Below, one piece after another: positions 37,865-49,254 of a DNA stretch of 64,000 bases. The translations under genes and the position numbers were made by a program. Numbering within the stretch: the stretch's first letter is position 1; each line of letters starts with the position of its first letter. The notes beneath the pieces were generated by a model that had not been told where the DNA came from, did no database searches, and saw only the letters and a program-made list of their open reading frames with translations. The stretch spans positions 1 through 64,000 of the forward strand of contig NZ_BAEO01000010.1 of the NCBI RefSeq assembly GCF_000314995.1, given 5' to 3'. This DNA is from Paraglaciecola arctica BSs20135. Lineage in GTDB: Bacteria; Pseudomonadota; Gammaproteobacteria; Enterobacterales; Alteromonadaceae.

Positions 37865-38047
37865 ATGCCTAGAAAACCAAGAGTTTCATTAGCGGGAGTG
37901 CCAGTGCACATAATTCAGCGTGGTAATAATCGCCAGGCTATCTTCGCATGTGACGAGGATATGAAAGCCTATGTAACTTGGTTAAAAGACTATGCCAAAC
38001 TTCATATCCGAAAGATCACCCAACAATCAAATTTTTTAAACCATTGA
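37865..38047 (+). pseudogene. Truncated RAYT-family transposase
   Basis: The first ~47 codons (MPRKPRVSLAGVPVHIIQRGNNRQAIF and then a DEDMKAYVTWLKDYAK stretch, read in order) are the standard N-terminus of REP-associated tyrosine transposases, including the HIIQRGNNR motif. The similarity ends near 38005, before the HUH motif and catalytic tyrosine, and the frame stops at 38047. The upstream AAAGGGGTCAGATCC resembles the GGGGTCAG motif often seen before such genes. It is a decayed copy. Bases 38048-38342 hold no recognised gene. Confidence 0.85.
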
Positions 38048-38342
38048 ATACTTATAACGAATGTGAACTGCCAGGCCACTCTGTACTAATTGGACTTTTT
38101 GGATGGTCAGTAAGATAAATTTTCACTGAAAACTTACCCAAACACCACTGCAATGTACACCTAAAATAGTAAATATTATTGTGTGGCGGCAACTCCCGCT
38201 CCCAGTAGCGTGACAAAAAGAATTTGTGGAAAAATAAGCGGCACAATAGAACCACCTAGGATAAAAAAAGTTGAAATGCATTAGGTTTATCACGAACAAT
38301 CATTATTACTTCCTACTATGGTTTTAAAGCGAGCGATCTAGA

Positions 38343-39182
38343 TTATTTGTACAGGTGAGTGGCATGAAAGCGCAGGTGCTCTTCAATAAAACTCGATATA
38401 AAGTAATAGCTGTGGTCATAACCTTCATGAATAGCCAACACCAATGGATAACCACTCACTTTGGCCGCAGCTTCTAACACTTCAGGCTTTAACTGCTCAA
38501 CCAGAAAATCATCTGCGCCGCCTTGGTCCACTTTAGCCGGAACAAACTGGGTCGCTTGTCGCATCAATTCACTGGCATCATGGTTTTTCCAAGTAGCTTT
38601 ATCTTTACCGAGATAGGCGGTGAAAGCTTTTTTGCCCCAAGGAGCTGTCATTGGATTACAAATGGGACTAAATGCCGACATCGATGTATAACGCTGGGGA
38701 TTTAGCATCGCAATGGTCAACGCGCCATGTCCGCCCATGGAATGACCGCTAATTGCGCGTCTATCTGACACCGGAAACGTTGCTTCAATTAGCGCAGGTA
38801 GCTCATTAACCACATAGTCATACATTTTATAATGACGATCCCAGGGTGCCTGGCTGGCATTTACGTAAAATCCCGCACCTTGTCCTAAATCGTAACCTTC
38901 ATCATCTGCAACGTTTTCACCACGAGGGCTAGTATCCGGGGCGACAATCGCAATACCCAATTCAGCAGCGATGCGTTGAGCAGCGGCTTTTTGCATAAAG
39001 TTTTCATCGGTGCAGGTCAAGCCCGAAAGCCAGTACAGCACAGGTACTTTTTCTCCACTTGATACTTGCGGCGGTAAGTAGATAGCAAACCGCATACTGC
39101 AATTTAATGTAAGTGATTGATGGCTATATTGTTTGTGCCAACCACCAAAACTTTTATTGGCACTTAAATTTTCAATTGTCAT
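38343..39182 (-). CDS. fghA: S-formylglutathione hydrolase
   Basis: The enzyme hydrolyses S-formylglutathione to formate and glutathione, the second step of formaldehyde detoxification. The 279-residue esterase-D-family protein has nucleophile S148 in GHSMGGHG, the conserved GLTCTDENF near the N-terminus, and catalytic D and H in QGGADDFL and [15 protein letters not shown] lies before ATG 39182. It is the last gene of an SMR-frmA-fghA operon. Confidence 0.96.
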   Translation of the reverse strand: MTIENLSANKSFGGWHKQYSHQSLTLNCSMRFAIYLPPQVSSGEKVPVLYWLSGLTCTDENFMQKAAAQRIAAELGIAIVAPDTSPRGENVADDEGYDLGQGAGFYVNASQAPWDRHYKMYDYVVNELPALIEATFPVSDRRAISGHSMGGHGALTIAMLNPQRYTSMSAFSPICNPMTAPWGKKAFTAYLGKDKATWKNHDASELMRQATQFVPAKVDQGGADDFLVEQLKPEVLEAAAKVSGYPLVLAIHEGYDHSYYFISSFIEEHLRFHATHLYK

Positions 39183-39199
39183 TGGAATTCCTCAAAGAG

Positions 39200-39228
39200 C
39201 AGCCCAAAATCAAAATGATTTTGGGCTG
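39200..39228. repeat. Perfect 12-bp hairpin between frmA and fghA
   Basis: CAGCCCAAAATC (39200-39211) pairs exactly with GATTTTGGGCTG (39217-39228) around a 5-base loop. It lies in the intercistronic gap just upstream of the fghA ribosome site. There is no T-tract after the stem on the minus strand, so it may stabilise the frmA message or lower fghA expression rather than end transcription. Confidence 0.7.
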
Positions 39229-39239
39229 TGGAGCGGTTA

Positions 39240-40394
<1,155 letters not shown>

Positions 40395-40428
40395 CTAAAT
40401 TTAAATAATTAAGTTGTTTGCTGTTGGG

Positions 40429-40755
40429 CTAATGAGCATGACCTTGCGACAGGTTAATCATGGCAATACCTACTGCCACAAACGCCATGCCAAACCATGT
40501 GGTTAAATCAAGGTGTTGACGATAAATGACGGTAGACAATAAGGTTACTGTGATAATGGCGAGCCCTGCCCAAAGTGCATGCACAATACCAATAGGCATG
40601 TCTTTCATTGCTTGCCCTAAAAACATGAACGCCGCAAGGTGACCGAGTAGGACTAACGCACTTGGTAGCGGCTTGGAGAAGCCATCAGTCTCTTTCAATG
40701 CAACATGGGACATGGCTTCAGCAGCGACACCTAACAACAGAAATAACCAACTCAT
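40429..40755 (-). CDS. Small multidrug resistance (SMR)-family transporter
   Basis: A 108-residue protein with four membrane helices. WLFLLLGVAAEAM includes the membrane glutamate needed for proton-coupled export in EmrE, and the AIYALWAGL-like motif is present as IVHALWAGLAIITVT. The C-terminus ends SQGHAH. It is 58 bases upstream of frmA on the same strand, so it is probably the first gene of the formaldehyde operon; whether it exports a formaldehyde adduct, a quaternary amine or a guanidinium compound is unknown. Confidence 0.88.
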   Translation of the reverse strand: MSWLFLLLGVAAEAMSHVALKETDGFSKPLPSALVLLGHLAAFMFLGQAMKDMPIGIVHALWAGLAIITVTLLSTVIYRQHLDLTTWFGMAFVAVGIAMINLSQGHAH

Positions 40756-40938
40756 ATTTGCTTCCTAAAATGTTACGTAATTTATTGTTAGTGAAGTAAA
40801 ACGACTTGTTGACTAAAGGGCGTTACTTAGCACTTATTAGTTCGCAGCAGCTTTACGTTATGGCGAGTATTATAGTTGTTCCGGTAGGAATGATAATATG
40901 CTAATTTGTGAAATGTCTTTTACATATAGGTAATAATC

Positions 40939-41805
40939 ATGCAGTGGGATGGTATTAGCGAATTTGTCTACGTCGCAGAAAATGAGAGCTTTACCCAGGC
41001 GGCAATAAAAATGGCTATTTCTACTGCACAAGTAAGCCGGCAGATAAGCGCATTAGAGAAACGACTCAATGTAAAATTGTTTTATCGTACTACGCGTAAG
41101 GTATCTTTAACTGAAGAAGGTCGGGTTTTTTATCAACACTGCCGCGGCGTACTGGATGGATTAGAGGCCGGCGAAAGAGCCATTACAAACTTGCAATCGA
41201 AACCCCAAGGCAAAGTCAAACTGTCCGCGCCAGTAACCTATGGTGAACAACAAATATTGCCTCTGGTAAATAATTTCATGCAGCAATACAGTGACGTCGA
41301 AGTAACTGCCTTTCTCAGCAACCAACAAGTGGACTTAGTTGAGGGCGGGTATGATTTAGCCATTCGTCTTGGTAAGTTAAGTGATTCGTCGATGATGGCG
41401 AAAAAACTAGGAAAGCGCACAAATTTTGTGTGTGCATCACCCGCTTACCTAAGCAAGCATGGTATTCCGCATTCCTTGTCAGAGCTTAATTCACACAGTT
41501 GCCTGCTGGGAACCCTGGATTATTGGCGCTTTAGGGGATCAGGCAAAGAAAAAAACATTCGTGTGACGGGCAAACTTCGTTATAACAGTGGGTTTGGGCT
41601 TGTTGATGCTGCGTTGAAAGGCTTGGGGATAGTGCAATTACCTGATTATTATGTGCAAGATCATTTGCAAAGTGGAGAATTGATCACCTTACTTGATAAT
41701 TATCGCGAACCTGACGAAGGTATTTGGGCAATTTACCCACAAAATCGCCATCTATCACCCAAAATAAGGTTGTTAGTGGATTATTTGGCTGAGCAATTAG
41801 CCTAA
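40939..41805 (+). CDS. LysR-family transcriptional regulator
   Basis: A 288-residue regulator with a winged helix (FVYVAENESFTQAAIKMAISTAQVSRQISALEKRLN) and a substrate-binding domain of the CrgA type (GKVKLSAPVTYGEQ). It diverges from the SMR-frmA-fghA operon across 183 bases, which suggests that it controls formaldehyde detoxification. This placement resembles LysR-frmA pairs in many proteobacteria. The ligand is not known from sequence. Confidence 0.9.
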   Translation: MQWDGISEFVYVAENESFTQAAIKMAISTAQVSRQISALEKRLNVKLFYRTTRKVSLTEEGRVFYQHCRGVLDGLEAGERAITNLQSKPQGKVKLSAPVTYGEQQILPLVNNFMQQYSDVEVTAFLSNQQVDLVEGGYDLAIRLGKLSDSSMMAKKLGKRTNFVCASPAYLSKHGIPHSLSELNSHSCLLGTLDYWRFRGSGKEKNIRVTGKLRYNSGFGLVDAALKGLGIVQLPDYYVQDHLQSGELITLLDNYREPDEGIWAIYPQNRHLSPKIRLLVDYLAEQLA

Positions 41806-41989
41806 CTTTTCAATTCTAGGTATTTCAATTTATTCACTCATTGTTACCACTCAGAAACAGTTATTTTACATTACATGGGATTATCAATATCTGGAATGAA
41901 TGTAAAATACCTCTCATCGAATCACACATTAGCAATAACGCTACACATCGATAATCGAATATTTAATTCTTAATGAATGGAGCACAATT

Positions 41990-42112
41990 ATGAGCATTTT
42001 TACTCATGTAAGTGTCGGTACCAACGACTTGGATCAGGCCCGTGCATTTTATGATAATGTTTTAGCAACATTGGGCTATAAGCGTATCACTGACTTAGGT
42101 GAATGTTATTGA
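41990..42112 (+). pseudogene. Truncated VOC-family (glyoxalase/bleomycin-resistance-like) gene
   Basis: Forty codons begin MSIFTHVSVGTNDLDQARAF, a standard VOC-family start, with GGAG upstream, and then stop at TGA 42110. The rest of the ~120-residue domain is missing. The same frame is open again from 42113 to 42340, but that part does not look like a VOC protein. The gene has been cut, apparently where the uvrA segment joins. Confidence 0.75.
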
Positions 42113-42231
42113 TTTTATGTGTTCAATTCTAGAAGTGATAGATACGATATATTTCCAATAATACCTGTTGAGATCGCAGAAGTATTCGAAGATGTCTTGG
42201 TAAATTTTTACGCAACAGGAGCAATCGATTT

Positions 42232-44781
42232 ATGGCCATACACAAAAGATCGTCAACCATCACTCAAAATAACACCAAGAATGTTCTCTGTGATCCTGAT
42301 CACTGCATTCAGGTACGGGGTGCTAGGGTGCATAACCTAAAAAATGTCGACGTCGATTTGCCTCGTAACGCATTGGTCGTTTTTACGGGGATTTCTGGGT
42401 CGGGAAAGTCTTCACTTGCCTTCGGCACCTTGTTTGCGGAATCACAACGTCGCTATCTCGACTCGGTGTCGCCCTATGCCCGTCGATTGATCGATCAGGT
42501 TGAGGAGCCCGATGTAGATGCAATAAACGGATTGCCGCCAGCGGTCGCACTTCAGCAACAACGAGGAACTCCGTCGGTTCGCTCATCCGTCGGCAGTGTT
42601 ACCACAATTTCAAATGCCCTGCGCATGCTTTACTCTCGTGCAGGAAAATACCCCCGCGGTCAGAGTATATTATATGCAGACGCGTTCTCCCCAAACACAC
42701 CGCAAGGAGCCTGTGCTAGATGCCATGGCATTGGGCGCGTGTTTGAAGTGACTGAAAAGTTACTCGTTCCCGACGATACTAAAACAATTCGCGAACGAGC
42801 CATCGCAGCTTGGCCACCGGCGTGGCAAGGTCAAAACCTAAGCCGCATACTGGTGTCACTCGGACACGACATTGACATACCATGGAGAGAGTTACCAAAA
42901 GTAACCCGCAACTGGATACTATTTACGGAAGAGACTCCCGTTGTACCTGTCTTTCCAGAATACAATCTTGCACAAACGCAGGAAGCAATTGAAAAAGGCG
43001 AAGAGCCTCATTACATGGGCACGTTTTCAAGCGCTAAACGCTACATCTTGCAATCTTTTGCAACCACACAAAGCCCCCGGACTAAAAAACGCGTTTCCCA
43101 GTTTATGCAGATTTCTCAGTGCCCAGATTGTGATGGCAAAAAACTAAAACGTGAATCGCTGTCGGTGAAATTTGCTGGACTCGATATCGGTGAATTGTCC
43201 CAGCTGACGCTTACAGAGTTGGCAATGCTGTTACGTGATGCCGCCAGTACAAAGCCAGCCGTCCATGTGCACGACCGAGAAAAAGTGATAGTCGCGCAGC
43301 GCATTGCCAGCGACATTCTAGCCCGTGTCGAGGCGCTAACGACTCTTGGTTTAGGATACCTGTCACTCGAACGTAGCACGCCCACCTTATCGCCCGGTGA
43401 ACTGCAACGTCTGCGACTGGCAACACAAATCCGTTCCCAGTTGTTCGGCGTAGTCTATGTACTAGATGAGCCCTCAGCAGGTCTGCACCCCGCCGACACT
43501 CAAGCATTACTGGGTGCATTGGATGAACTTATACTAGCTGGCAACTCGGTATTTATTGTAGAGCATGATGTCAGTGTCATTCGACATGCCGACTGGATTG
43601 TTGACGTTGGTCCAGATGCAGGGACTCATGGCGGGGAAGTCATTTACAATGGTCCGTTAGACGGCCTGCGTGAAGTAACTAAATCACATACCCGTCGATT
43701 CCTTTTTACCAGCGATGCGGTAGAGAAACGTACACCTAGACAGGCGACGGCCTGGTTAAAACTGGCGGGGATTAAACGAAACAATCTTCAGGGGCTCAAT
43801 GTTGAATTCCCCCTTGGCGTCATGACGACAGTTACCGGTGTATCGGGTTCGGGTAAATCGAGCCTAGTGAGTCAAGCACTTGTGGAACTGGTTAATGCTT
43901 CGCTGGGCGTGAAGAAAAGCGACGAAGCTCCCAATGGTGAGGCCGAATTACTGGAACGGGAGCTTGAAACAGCAACAGACGGTAAAATTATTGACGGCTT
44001 GGAGCAAGTGCGACGATTGGTGACTGTTGACCAAAAAGCGATCGGCCGCACGCCGCGTTCAAACCTTGCTACCTATACCGGCCTGTTTGATCACGTGCGT
44101 AAGTTGTTCGCTTCAACGCGTAAAGCCAAAGCACGTCGTTACGATGTCGGGCGGTTTTCGTTCAACGTTGTAAAAGGCCGCTGCGCAAATTGCGAAGGGG
44201 TCGGTTTTGTTTCTGTGGAGTTGCTGTTTCTCCCCAGTGTTTATTCACCTTGTCAGGTTTGCCAGGGACAGCGCTACAATGACAAAACACTTGAGATCAC
44301 CTACAGAGACAAAAACATTGCCGAAGTGCTTGATTTAACCGTTGAATCAGCTCATGAATTCTTTGCAAATGAAGCGCCGGTATTGCGAGCTTTAGACGCG
44401 TTGTTGCAAGTCGGACTCGGCTACCTGCGACTTGGTCAGCCGGCAACAGAATTGTCAGGCGGCGAAGCCCAACGGATCAAACTTGCAACTGAACTTCAGC
44501 GTACGCAACGAGGCGATACCCTCTACATTCTTGATGAGCCTACCACTGGCCTACACCCAGCTGATGTGTCGAGATTGATGTCGCAATTGAATGGACTGGT
44601 TGACGCAGGCAATACTGTCATCATGGTTGAACATGATATGCAGGTCGCCAGCAGCAGCGACTGGCTTATTGACATTGGCCCCGGCGCTGGTGATCAAGGT
44701 GGACTCGTCGTTGCTCAAGGATCACCAGCGGAGGTCGCAATGTCGAAGACTAGCCGCACAGCACCCTTCTTGAGCACGTAA
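42232..44781 (+). CDS. Class II UvrA-like excision nuclease subunit/ABC ATPase
   Basis: An 849-residue UvrA paralogue, shorter than housekeeping UvrA (~940), as in the class II group linked to DNA damage or drug tolerance. It has two ABC ATPase cores: Walker [10 protein letters not shown] near the N-terminus and GVSGSGKSS in the second half, with ABC signatures [12 protein letters not shown] and [12 protein letters not shown]. The zinc-binding cysteine pairs are present (CARCHG, CPDCDG, CANCEG and CQVCQG). AGGAG lies ten bases before ATG 42232. Its G+C is visibly higher than that of its neighbours (33 of 60 bases in 43201-43260), and it lies between gene fragments, so recent acquisition is likely. 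Confidence 0.92.
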   Translation: MAIHKRSSTITQNNTKNVLCDPDHCIQVRGARVHNLKNVDVDLPRNALVVFTGISGSGKSSLAFGTLFAESQRRYLDSVSPYARRLIDQVEEPDVDAINGLPPAVALQQQRGTPSVRSSVGSVTTISNALRMLYSRAGKYPRGQSILYADAFSPNTPQGACARCHGIGRVFEVTEKLLVPDDTKTIRERAIAAWPPAWQGQNLSRILVSLGHDIDIPWRELPKVTRNWILFTEETPVVPVFPEYNLAQTQEAIEKGEEPHYMGTFSSAKRYILQSFATTQSPRTKKRVSQFMQISQCPDCDGKKLKRESLSVKFAGLDIGELSQLTLTELAMLLRDAASTKPAVHVHDREKVIVAQRIASDILARVEALTTLGLGYLSLERSTPTLSPGELQRLRLATQIRSQLFGVVYVLDEPSAGLHPADTQALLGALDELILAGNSVFIVEHDVSVIRHADWIVDVGPDAGTHGGEVIYNGPLDGLREVTKSHTRRFLFTSDAVEKRTPRQATAWLKLAGIKRNNLQGLNVEFPLGVMTTVTGVSGSGKSSLVSQALVELVNASLGVKKSDEAPNGEAELLERELETATDGKIIDGLEQVRRLVTVDQKAIGRTPRSNLATYTGLFDHVRKLFASTRKAKARRYDVGRFSFNVVKGRCANCEGVGFVSVELLFLPSVYSPCQVCQGQRYNDKTLEITYRDKNIAEVLDLTVESAHEFFANEAPVLRALDALLQVGLGYLRLGQPATELSGGEAQRIKLATELQRTQRGDTLYILDEPTTGLHPADVSRLMSQLNGLVDAGNTVIMVEHDMQVASSSDWLIDIGPGAGDQGGLVVAQGSPAEVAMSKTSRTAPFLST

Positions 44782-44785
44782 CACA

Positions 44786-45268
44786 AGTGGCCATGGTATT
44801 ATTGATCCAACTAATCAAAGGTCAGGAAATTCATCAACCAACACTTTTGAGCTTACTGCCAACAATGAAGATGTAAGGCCGCCTACTGGGGCAACAATTA
44901 ACTTATATTGGCAAGGTTGCAAAAAGAAGCAAGGGCTTGAATACGCTTTGGAAAATGGAGAGAAGCATTTGATTCAGAGCTTTAAGCTTAACTATGATAG
45001 TTGGACGACTATCAGCGCGGATTTTCATTCTCCGAGAGTTGGTTATAAGAGCATAAGAGTTTTCGCTAAAATCATTGCCTCAAGTCAACATGTACTTATA
45101 GACAACGTTCACCTATTGGAGTTGTTTTTCTTCGTTACGGCGATAATGACTCAACTTAAGCGCAATATGCCCCATAACCAAGATTTCAATTTTTCTGGGG
45201 CTAGCAGCGAGTCGAGTATTTTCCATGCTCAACAAACACTTCTTGGGCGATGTATTCACTGTGTTTAA
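44786..45268 (+). pseudogene. Fragment of a secreted, carbohydrate-binding-like protein
   Basis: A frame without stops runs from just after the uvrA stop to 45268. It reads like the C-terminal part of an extracellular beta-sandwich domain, including NTFELTANNEDVRPPTGATI and SIRVFAKIIASSQHVLIDNVHL, similar to CBM-type modules. It has no start codon with a ribosome site and no signal peptide, and after about 45125 the sequence loses this character. I take it as the tail of a gene lost when the uvrA segment arrived. Confidence 0.5.
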
Positions 45269-45586
45269 TGTCGCCGACTGATGACGACATCGCTAAAAGA
45301 AAATTGAAAGAGTTAGAAGTCTTAGAAGCGATAGTCGCGGATAAAAACATGAGCTAAATGAAAACATTACTAAGCATGGTTGATATTTGTAAATGGCCGT
45401 TAAGGTTCTATGCAGGGCACAAAGCCATGAATGGCTGTATCCCTTTAGTGTAAACCATTTCAACAACCTTTATCTGCAGCAGAGTTAGACATAACCTGAT
45501 TGCCAAAGAGACGCCAATCACCTAATTGAGATTTTCTGTAATTAAGTTGATTTTTGCGACTAAATTGACCTTGTAGTTACAGCAAT
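45269..45586. other. Intergenic region with a possible small fragment
   Basis: About 320 bases downstream of the fragment. A 29-codon frame at 45268-45357 (MSPTDDDIAKRKLKELEVLEA and on) looks like the end of a helical protein but stands alone. Nothing else is recognisable before the GntR gene. Confidence 0.4.
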
Positions 45587-46336
45587 CTATCCCAACTCCA
45601 CCAAATAATGATATTTATCACTGCGACAGCGACTTAGTCTAAATTCAATGGCCTTGTTATCTAATGAATGGGTGACTCTGGTAACTTCGAGTAACGGCTC
45701 GCCTTCATTTATACCTAACATTTCTGCATCTTGTTTAGTGGCAAGCACGGCTTTAATACTGTCGCGGGTGTCTCGCACTGTTAGGTTAAATTGAGTTTGA
45801 TAAAAATGGTAAAGAGTGTGCGGAATTTCAGGTTGTTTTTCTAATATAGCAAAGTATTTATGTGGCAAAAATATAGTTTCTGCGATGCAAAACTCATCAT
45901 TCAAAATCCGTCTTCTAGTTAGTACTATCACTTTCGCTTTAGGCGCTAATTCTAACGCTTCGGCAACTTGTTTAGTCGCTACATGAGTTTCAACTGATAA
46001 TAATTCCGCTTTAGGTAATTCAGGGGTTTTTCCATCAGCAATTAATGGAAAAAATCGATACAAACTATGATGCCCAGTATGCTCAGATACAAAGGTACCA
46101 ATACCTTGTTTACGATTCAAAATTTTAGCAGCAGTTAAACTGTTTAACGCCTTACGCACCGTGCCTTGACTCACATTTAGCTCGCTAGCCAATTGAAATT
46201 CATTAGGCAACATTTCACCAGGCTTCCAACGTTGTTCAACAATCAGTTGGGTCACATGTTCTTCAACTTGTTTGTATAAAGGTTGGAAAGCTAGCCCAGG
46301 ATGGCTGAGTTTATTATCAAAACGATTCTTATTCAT
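45587..46336 (-). CDS. GntR/HutC-family transcriptional regulator
   Basis: A ~249-residue repressor with a winged helix (YKQVEEHVTQLIVEQRWKPGEMLPNEFQLASELNVSQGTVRKAL read in parts) and a UTRA effector domain of the HutC type (TRRRILNDEFCIAETIFLP, LEVTRVTHSLDNKAIEFRLSRCR). It is divergent from the GH31-TRAP operon. The intergenic region holds one of three near-identical palindromes in this half of the window, so it is the natural candidate for the protein that binds all three. The start is ATG 46336; no strong ribosome site is seen. Confidence 0.9.
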   Translation of the reverse strand: MNKNRFDNKLSHPGLAFQPLYKQVEEHVTQLIVEQRWKPGEMLPNEFQLASELNVSQGTVRKALNSLTAAKILNRKQGIGTFVSEHTGHHSLYRFFPLIADGKTPELPKAELLSVETHVATKQVAEALELAPKAKVIVLTRRRILNDEFCIAETIFLPHKYFAILEKQPEIPHTLYHFYQTQFNLTVRDTRDSIKAVLATKQDAEMLGINEGEPLLEVTRVTHSLDNKAIEFRLSRCRSDKYHYLVELG

Positions 46337-46456
46337 TAATGTGAACAGCAAGTAAACGTTTGTCTAGAGTAATATTAACTGCCACTCTTATACAAGGCTT
46401 TAAGCTGTTTTATCGATTACAAAAAATTCCTAGTGCAGTCGATCCCCCCTGATTGA

Positions 46457-46501
46457 TTGACAAAAATTTAACACTACTATAACTTATGTCTTATATAAGA
46501 T
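46457..46501 (+). promoter_or_regulatory. Promoter with GntR operator, site 1
   Basis: TTGACA (46457-46462), a 17-base spacer and TAACTT (46480-46485) are followed at once by ATGTCTTATATAAGAT, a palindrome with core GTCTTATATAAGA. The site is 83 bases upstream of the GH31 start and covers the probable transcription start, as expected for a repressor. Confidence 0.75.
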
Positions 46502-46584
46502 TAATAACGCACCTTTTATTTATTATGCTGAAAGCAGTTTATGATAAATTTATTTGGCGTTTAGCAAACTATTAGAGGTTACTT

Positions 46585-48714
46585 TTGTCTGTGCTTACCC
46601 CGTCACCTTCACCCGTACTTAACCTTTCCGCACCTGATTGGAACACTGTCACTCAAGTTAGTGTTACTAGTGGTGCTTACGTTGCCGATGATGGTTCAGT
46701 TATGCTGCCGACTTCTGTTGGTTTGTTACAGGTGAGTTTTCACTTATCTGGATTACGCTTGAGAATAGCGGGTAAGTCTACTGCCAATTATGAAATGTTA
46801 GTTCAAGAACCCGAGATACGGCCTAGCCTATTGAGTGAGGGCAATCAAAGTACCACCATCACCTCTGATAATAATGAACTTATCATTCAACACAATCCTT
46901 TTTCATTTGCACTCAGTTGCGATGGCAAAAATGTCCAAAAAACCCCAAATGATGGACATTTTGTACGTCAATACCGTATGCCACCTCTAGCAAAAACAGC
47001 TCAGGGTTGGTTGTTTAGTTTAGATCTAGGCGCAGAAGAAGCCGTGTATGGATTAGGCGAAAAATGGTCGAGTTTAAATAAACGAGGTCAGTTCATTCGC
47101 TCCTATAATCACGATGCTCTTGGGGTAAATGCTGAAATATCCTATAAAAACACGCCCTTTGCTTGGAGCCCTGAAGGTTGGGGGGTATTTGTACATACCC
47201 CAGCTCCAGTCACTCATGCAGTGGGTTACGCACCTTGGTCGCAACGTGCTTATGCTTTGTTGGTTGAAGATGATGCCTTAGATATATTTATACTTAAGGG
47301 CAAAAATGGTGGTGAGATAATCCATCAATATACCGAACTAACAGGTAAAGCTCCGGTTCCGCCAGTGTGGAGTTTGGGAGTGATTTTATCTAAAGCCTAT
47401 TACAAAGATGTCCCCGAACTCATGGCTACTGCCAAAGCAGTACGTGAACACAATATGCCTTGTGATGTGATCACCTTAGATGGACGCGCTTGGCAAGATA
47501 CCGATACCCGTTTTGCCTTTGAATGGGATCCCAAACGATTTGCCAACTTTCCCCCCGATAAAGTCATCGCTGATTTAAAAGCCATGGACTTTAAAGTGTG
47601 TATTTGGGAATACCCTTTAGTATCGGTACAAAACCCATTGTTTGCAGAAATGGCTAAAAAAGGTTGGTTACTCACCGATAAACGCACTGGTGAAGCCTAC
47701 CGTTATCAGTGGGATATGAGTGCTTTTGCCGAAGTGCTTACGCCTTTGCCTGAGTCCGGCATAGTGGATTTTACACACCCCGAGGCATTTGCCTTTTGGC
47801 TTGAATCGCACAAACCGCTATTCGACCTAGGCGTGGATATGATCAAAGCCGACTTTGGTGAGCAAATAGAAGACGATAACATGCTTGCTCACAACGGCGA
47901 CTCAGGCCATAGATTACATAATGTGTATAGCCTGTTGTATAACCGCTGTGTGTATCAAGCCGCTGAAAAATATAGCAAAACAGGACCATTTTTATTTAGT
48001 CGCAGCGCTTGGACAGGTTCGCAACGTTATCCTAGTCAATGGGGCGGCGATCCACAGGCTGATTGGGGTGGACTGATTGGTAGTATACGTGGAGCCTTAT
48101 CTTGGGGCATGTCTGGCGCACCTTATTTTGCTACTGACGTAGGTGGTTTTTATAAAGATACCCGCGACGCTGAGTTGTTTGTTCGTTGGTCACAAACCGC
48201 GGTATTTTCTGCGCACATGCGCTTACATGGCATAGGTCAGCGCGAACCTTGGAGTTATGGTTCGGATGCCGAAAAAGCGGTTAATCAAGCGTTAAAACTA
48301 CGCTACCAGCTCATTCCTTATATTCAACACACTATGCAACAAGCAAGCGAAACAGGTTTACCTGTAATGCGTGCTATGGCCTTGGCCTTTCCCGATGACA
48401 GATTAGCCAGAGGTTTTGAAATACAGTTTATGTTTGGTGACAATTTATTGGTTGTGCCTTGCACTCAAGCCGGTGGCGAAGTGGAGTTTTATCTACCTGA
48501 AGGTCAATGGCTAAGATTCCCTGAACAACAAGCATTTACCGGGGGAAAAGTTCACAAGTTAACTTTAGCCCTAGATGAAATGGCGGTGTTTGTCCCAGCA
48601 ACACAACAAATACCTATTGGTCCAGATGTGCTACATACCGAACAATTAGAGCAACCAAAAATTGGCCAACAAGTCAGTCATTTCTGGCCAATCAAAGATG
48701 TAAAGTCACTATGA
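46585..48714 (+). CDS. GH31-family alpha-glycosidase (alpha-xylosidase- or sulfoquinovosidase-like)
   Basis: A 709-residue cytoplasmic glycosidase without a signal peptide. The GH31 nucleophile is D423 in MIKADFGEQ and the acid/base is D489 in WGGDPQADW; the N-terminal beta-domain and C-terminal sandwich are present. Overall it reads like the alpha-xylosidase branch (ITLDGRAWQDTDTRFAFEWD). Its regulon partners (dioxygenase, reductase, sulfur exporter) make an alpha-sulfoquinovoside an attractive substrate, but the sulfonate-binding residues were not verified. The start is TTG 46585 with AGAGG upstream. It overlaps the TRAP small-subunit gene by four bases (ATGA). Confidence 0.88.
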   Translation: MSVLTPSPSPVLNLSAPDWNTVTQVSVTSGAYVADDGSVMLPTSVGLLQVSFHLSGLRLRIAGKSTANYEMLVQEPEIRPSLLSEGNQSTTITSDNNELIIQHNPFSFALSCDGKNVQKTPNDGHFVRQYRMPPLAKTAQGWLFSLDLGAEEAVYGLGEKWSSLNKRGQFIRSYNHDALGVNAEISYKNTPFAWSPEGWGVFVHTPAPVTHAVGYAPWSQRAYALLVEDDALDIFILKGKNGGEIIHQYTELTGKAPVPPVWSLGVILSKAYYKDVPELMATAKAVREHNMPCDVITLDGRAWQDTDTRFAFEWDPKRFANFPPDKVIADLKAMDFKVCIWEYPLVSVQNPLFAEMAKKGWLLTDKRTGEAYRYQWDMSAFAEVLTPLPESGIVDFTHPEAFAFWLESHKPLFDLGVDMIKADFGEQIEDDNMLAHNGDSGHRLHNVYSLLYNRCVYQAAEKYSKTGPFLFSRSAWTGSQRYPSQWGGDPQADWGGLIGSIRGALSWGMSGAPYFATDVGGFYKDTRDAELFVRWSQTAVFSAHMRLHGIGQREPWSYGSDAEKAVNQALKLRYQLIPYIQHTMQQASETGLPVMRAMALAFPDDRLARGFEIQFMFGDNLLVVPCTQAGGEVEFYLPEGQWLRFPEQQAFTGGKVHKLTLALDEMAVFVPATQQIPIGPDVLHTEQLEQPKIGQQVSHFWPIKDVKSL

Positions 48715-49253
48715 TTAAACTGCAGCAAGCTCTGTTTGTTATCAATACACCCTTGGGCAAGCTCAACTACGCAGTGGCAAATATAGCCAAAAACTTAGCC
48801 GGTGGATTACTTGCGATTATGTTGGCCATGATACTGGCGCAGGTGTTTTTTCGTTATGTACTCAACGATTCATTAGCCTGGACTGAAGAACTCGCAAAGT
48901 TTGCCATGGTTTGGGTAGCCTGTTTAGTTGCGCCTTGGGCGTATCGTGCACACTTGAATGTATCGATCCAGATGTTCGCCGATGCACTGCCTGCGGTTTT
49001 ACGCAGAATAACCGAGTTACTGATCACTTTGTTAGTGATAGCTATTTGCGGCATATTTTTTATACAGAGCCTAGAGTTTTGGCAAACAGGCTTGAGTATT
49101 AATGCCTCGTCTGTGCCTGTTAAATTAGCTTATTTTTATAGTTGTGCCCCTTTTGCATTTGGTTCGATTTGTTTGGTTGGCTTAGAAAAACTCATCGAAC
49201 AATTGTGTTTACCATTAGATCATTGTTTTGCCCCACAGCAGGATGCCACCTAA
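48711..49253 (+). CDS. TRAP transporter small permease (DctQ)
   Basis: A 180-residue inner-membrane protein with four helices, the DctQ subunit of a tripartite ATP-independent periplasmic transporter. The family segment FFRYVLNDSLAWTEELAKFAMVW is intact. It overlaps the GH31 stop by four bases and is followed directly by DctM, so the three transporter genes and the glycosidase form one operon. The likely cargo is the glycoside that the GH31 enzyme hydrolyses. Confidence 0.93.
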   Translation: MIKLQQALFVINTPLGKLNYAVANIAKNLAGGLLAIMLAMILAQVFFRYVLNDSLAWTEELAKFAMVWVACLVAPWAYRAHLNVSIQMFADALPAVLRRITELLITLLVIAICGIFFIQSLEFWQTGLSINASSVPVKLAYFYSCAPFAFGSICLVGLEKLIEQLCLPLDHCFAPQQDAT

Positions 49254-49254
49254 T

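Noticed and set aside
38052-38255. 67-codon minus-strand frame next to the RAYT remnant
   Set aside because: No known family and no ribosome site; kept only as possible debris.
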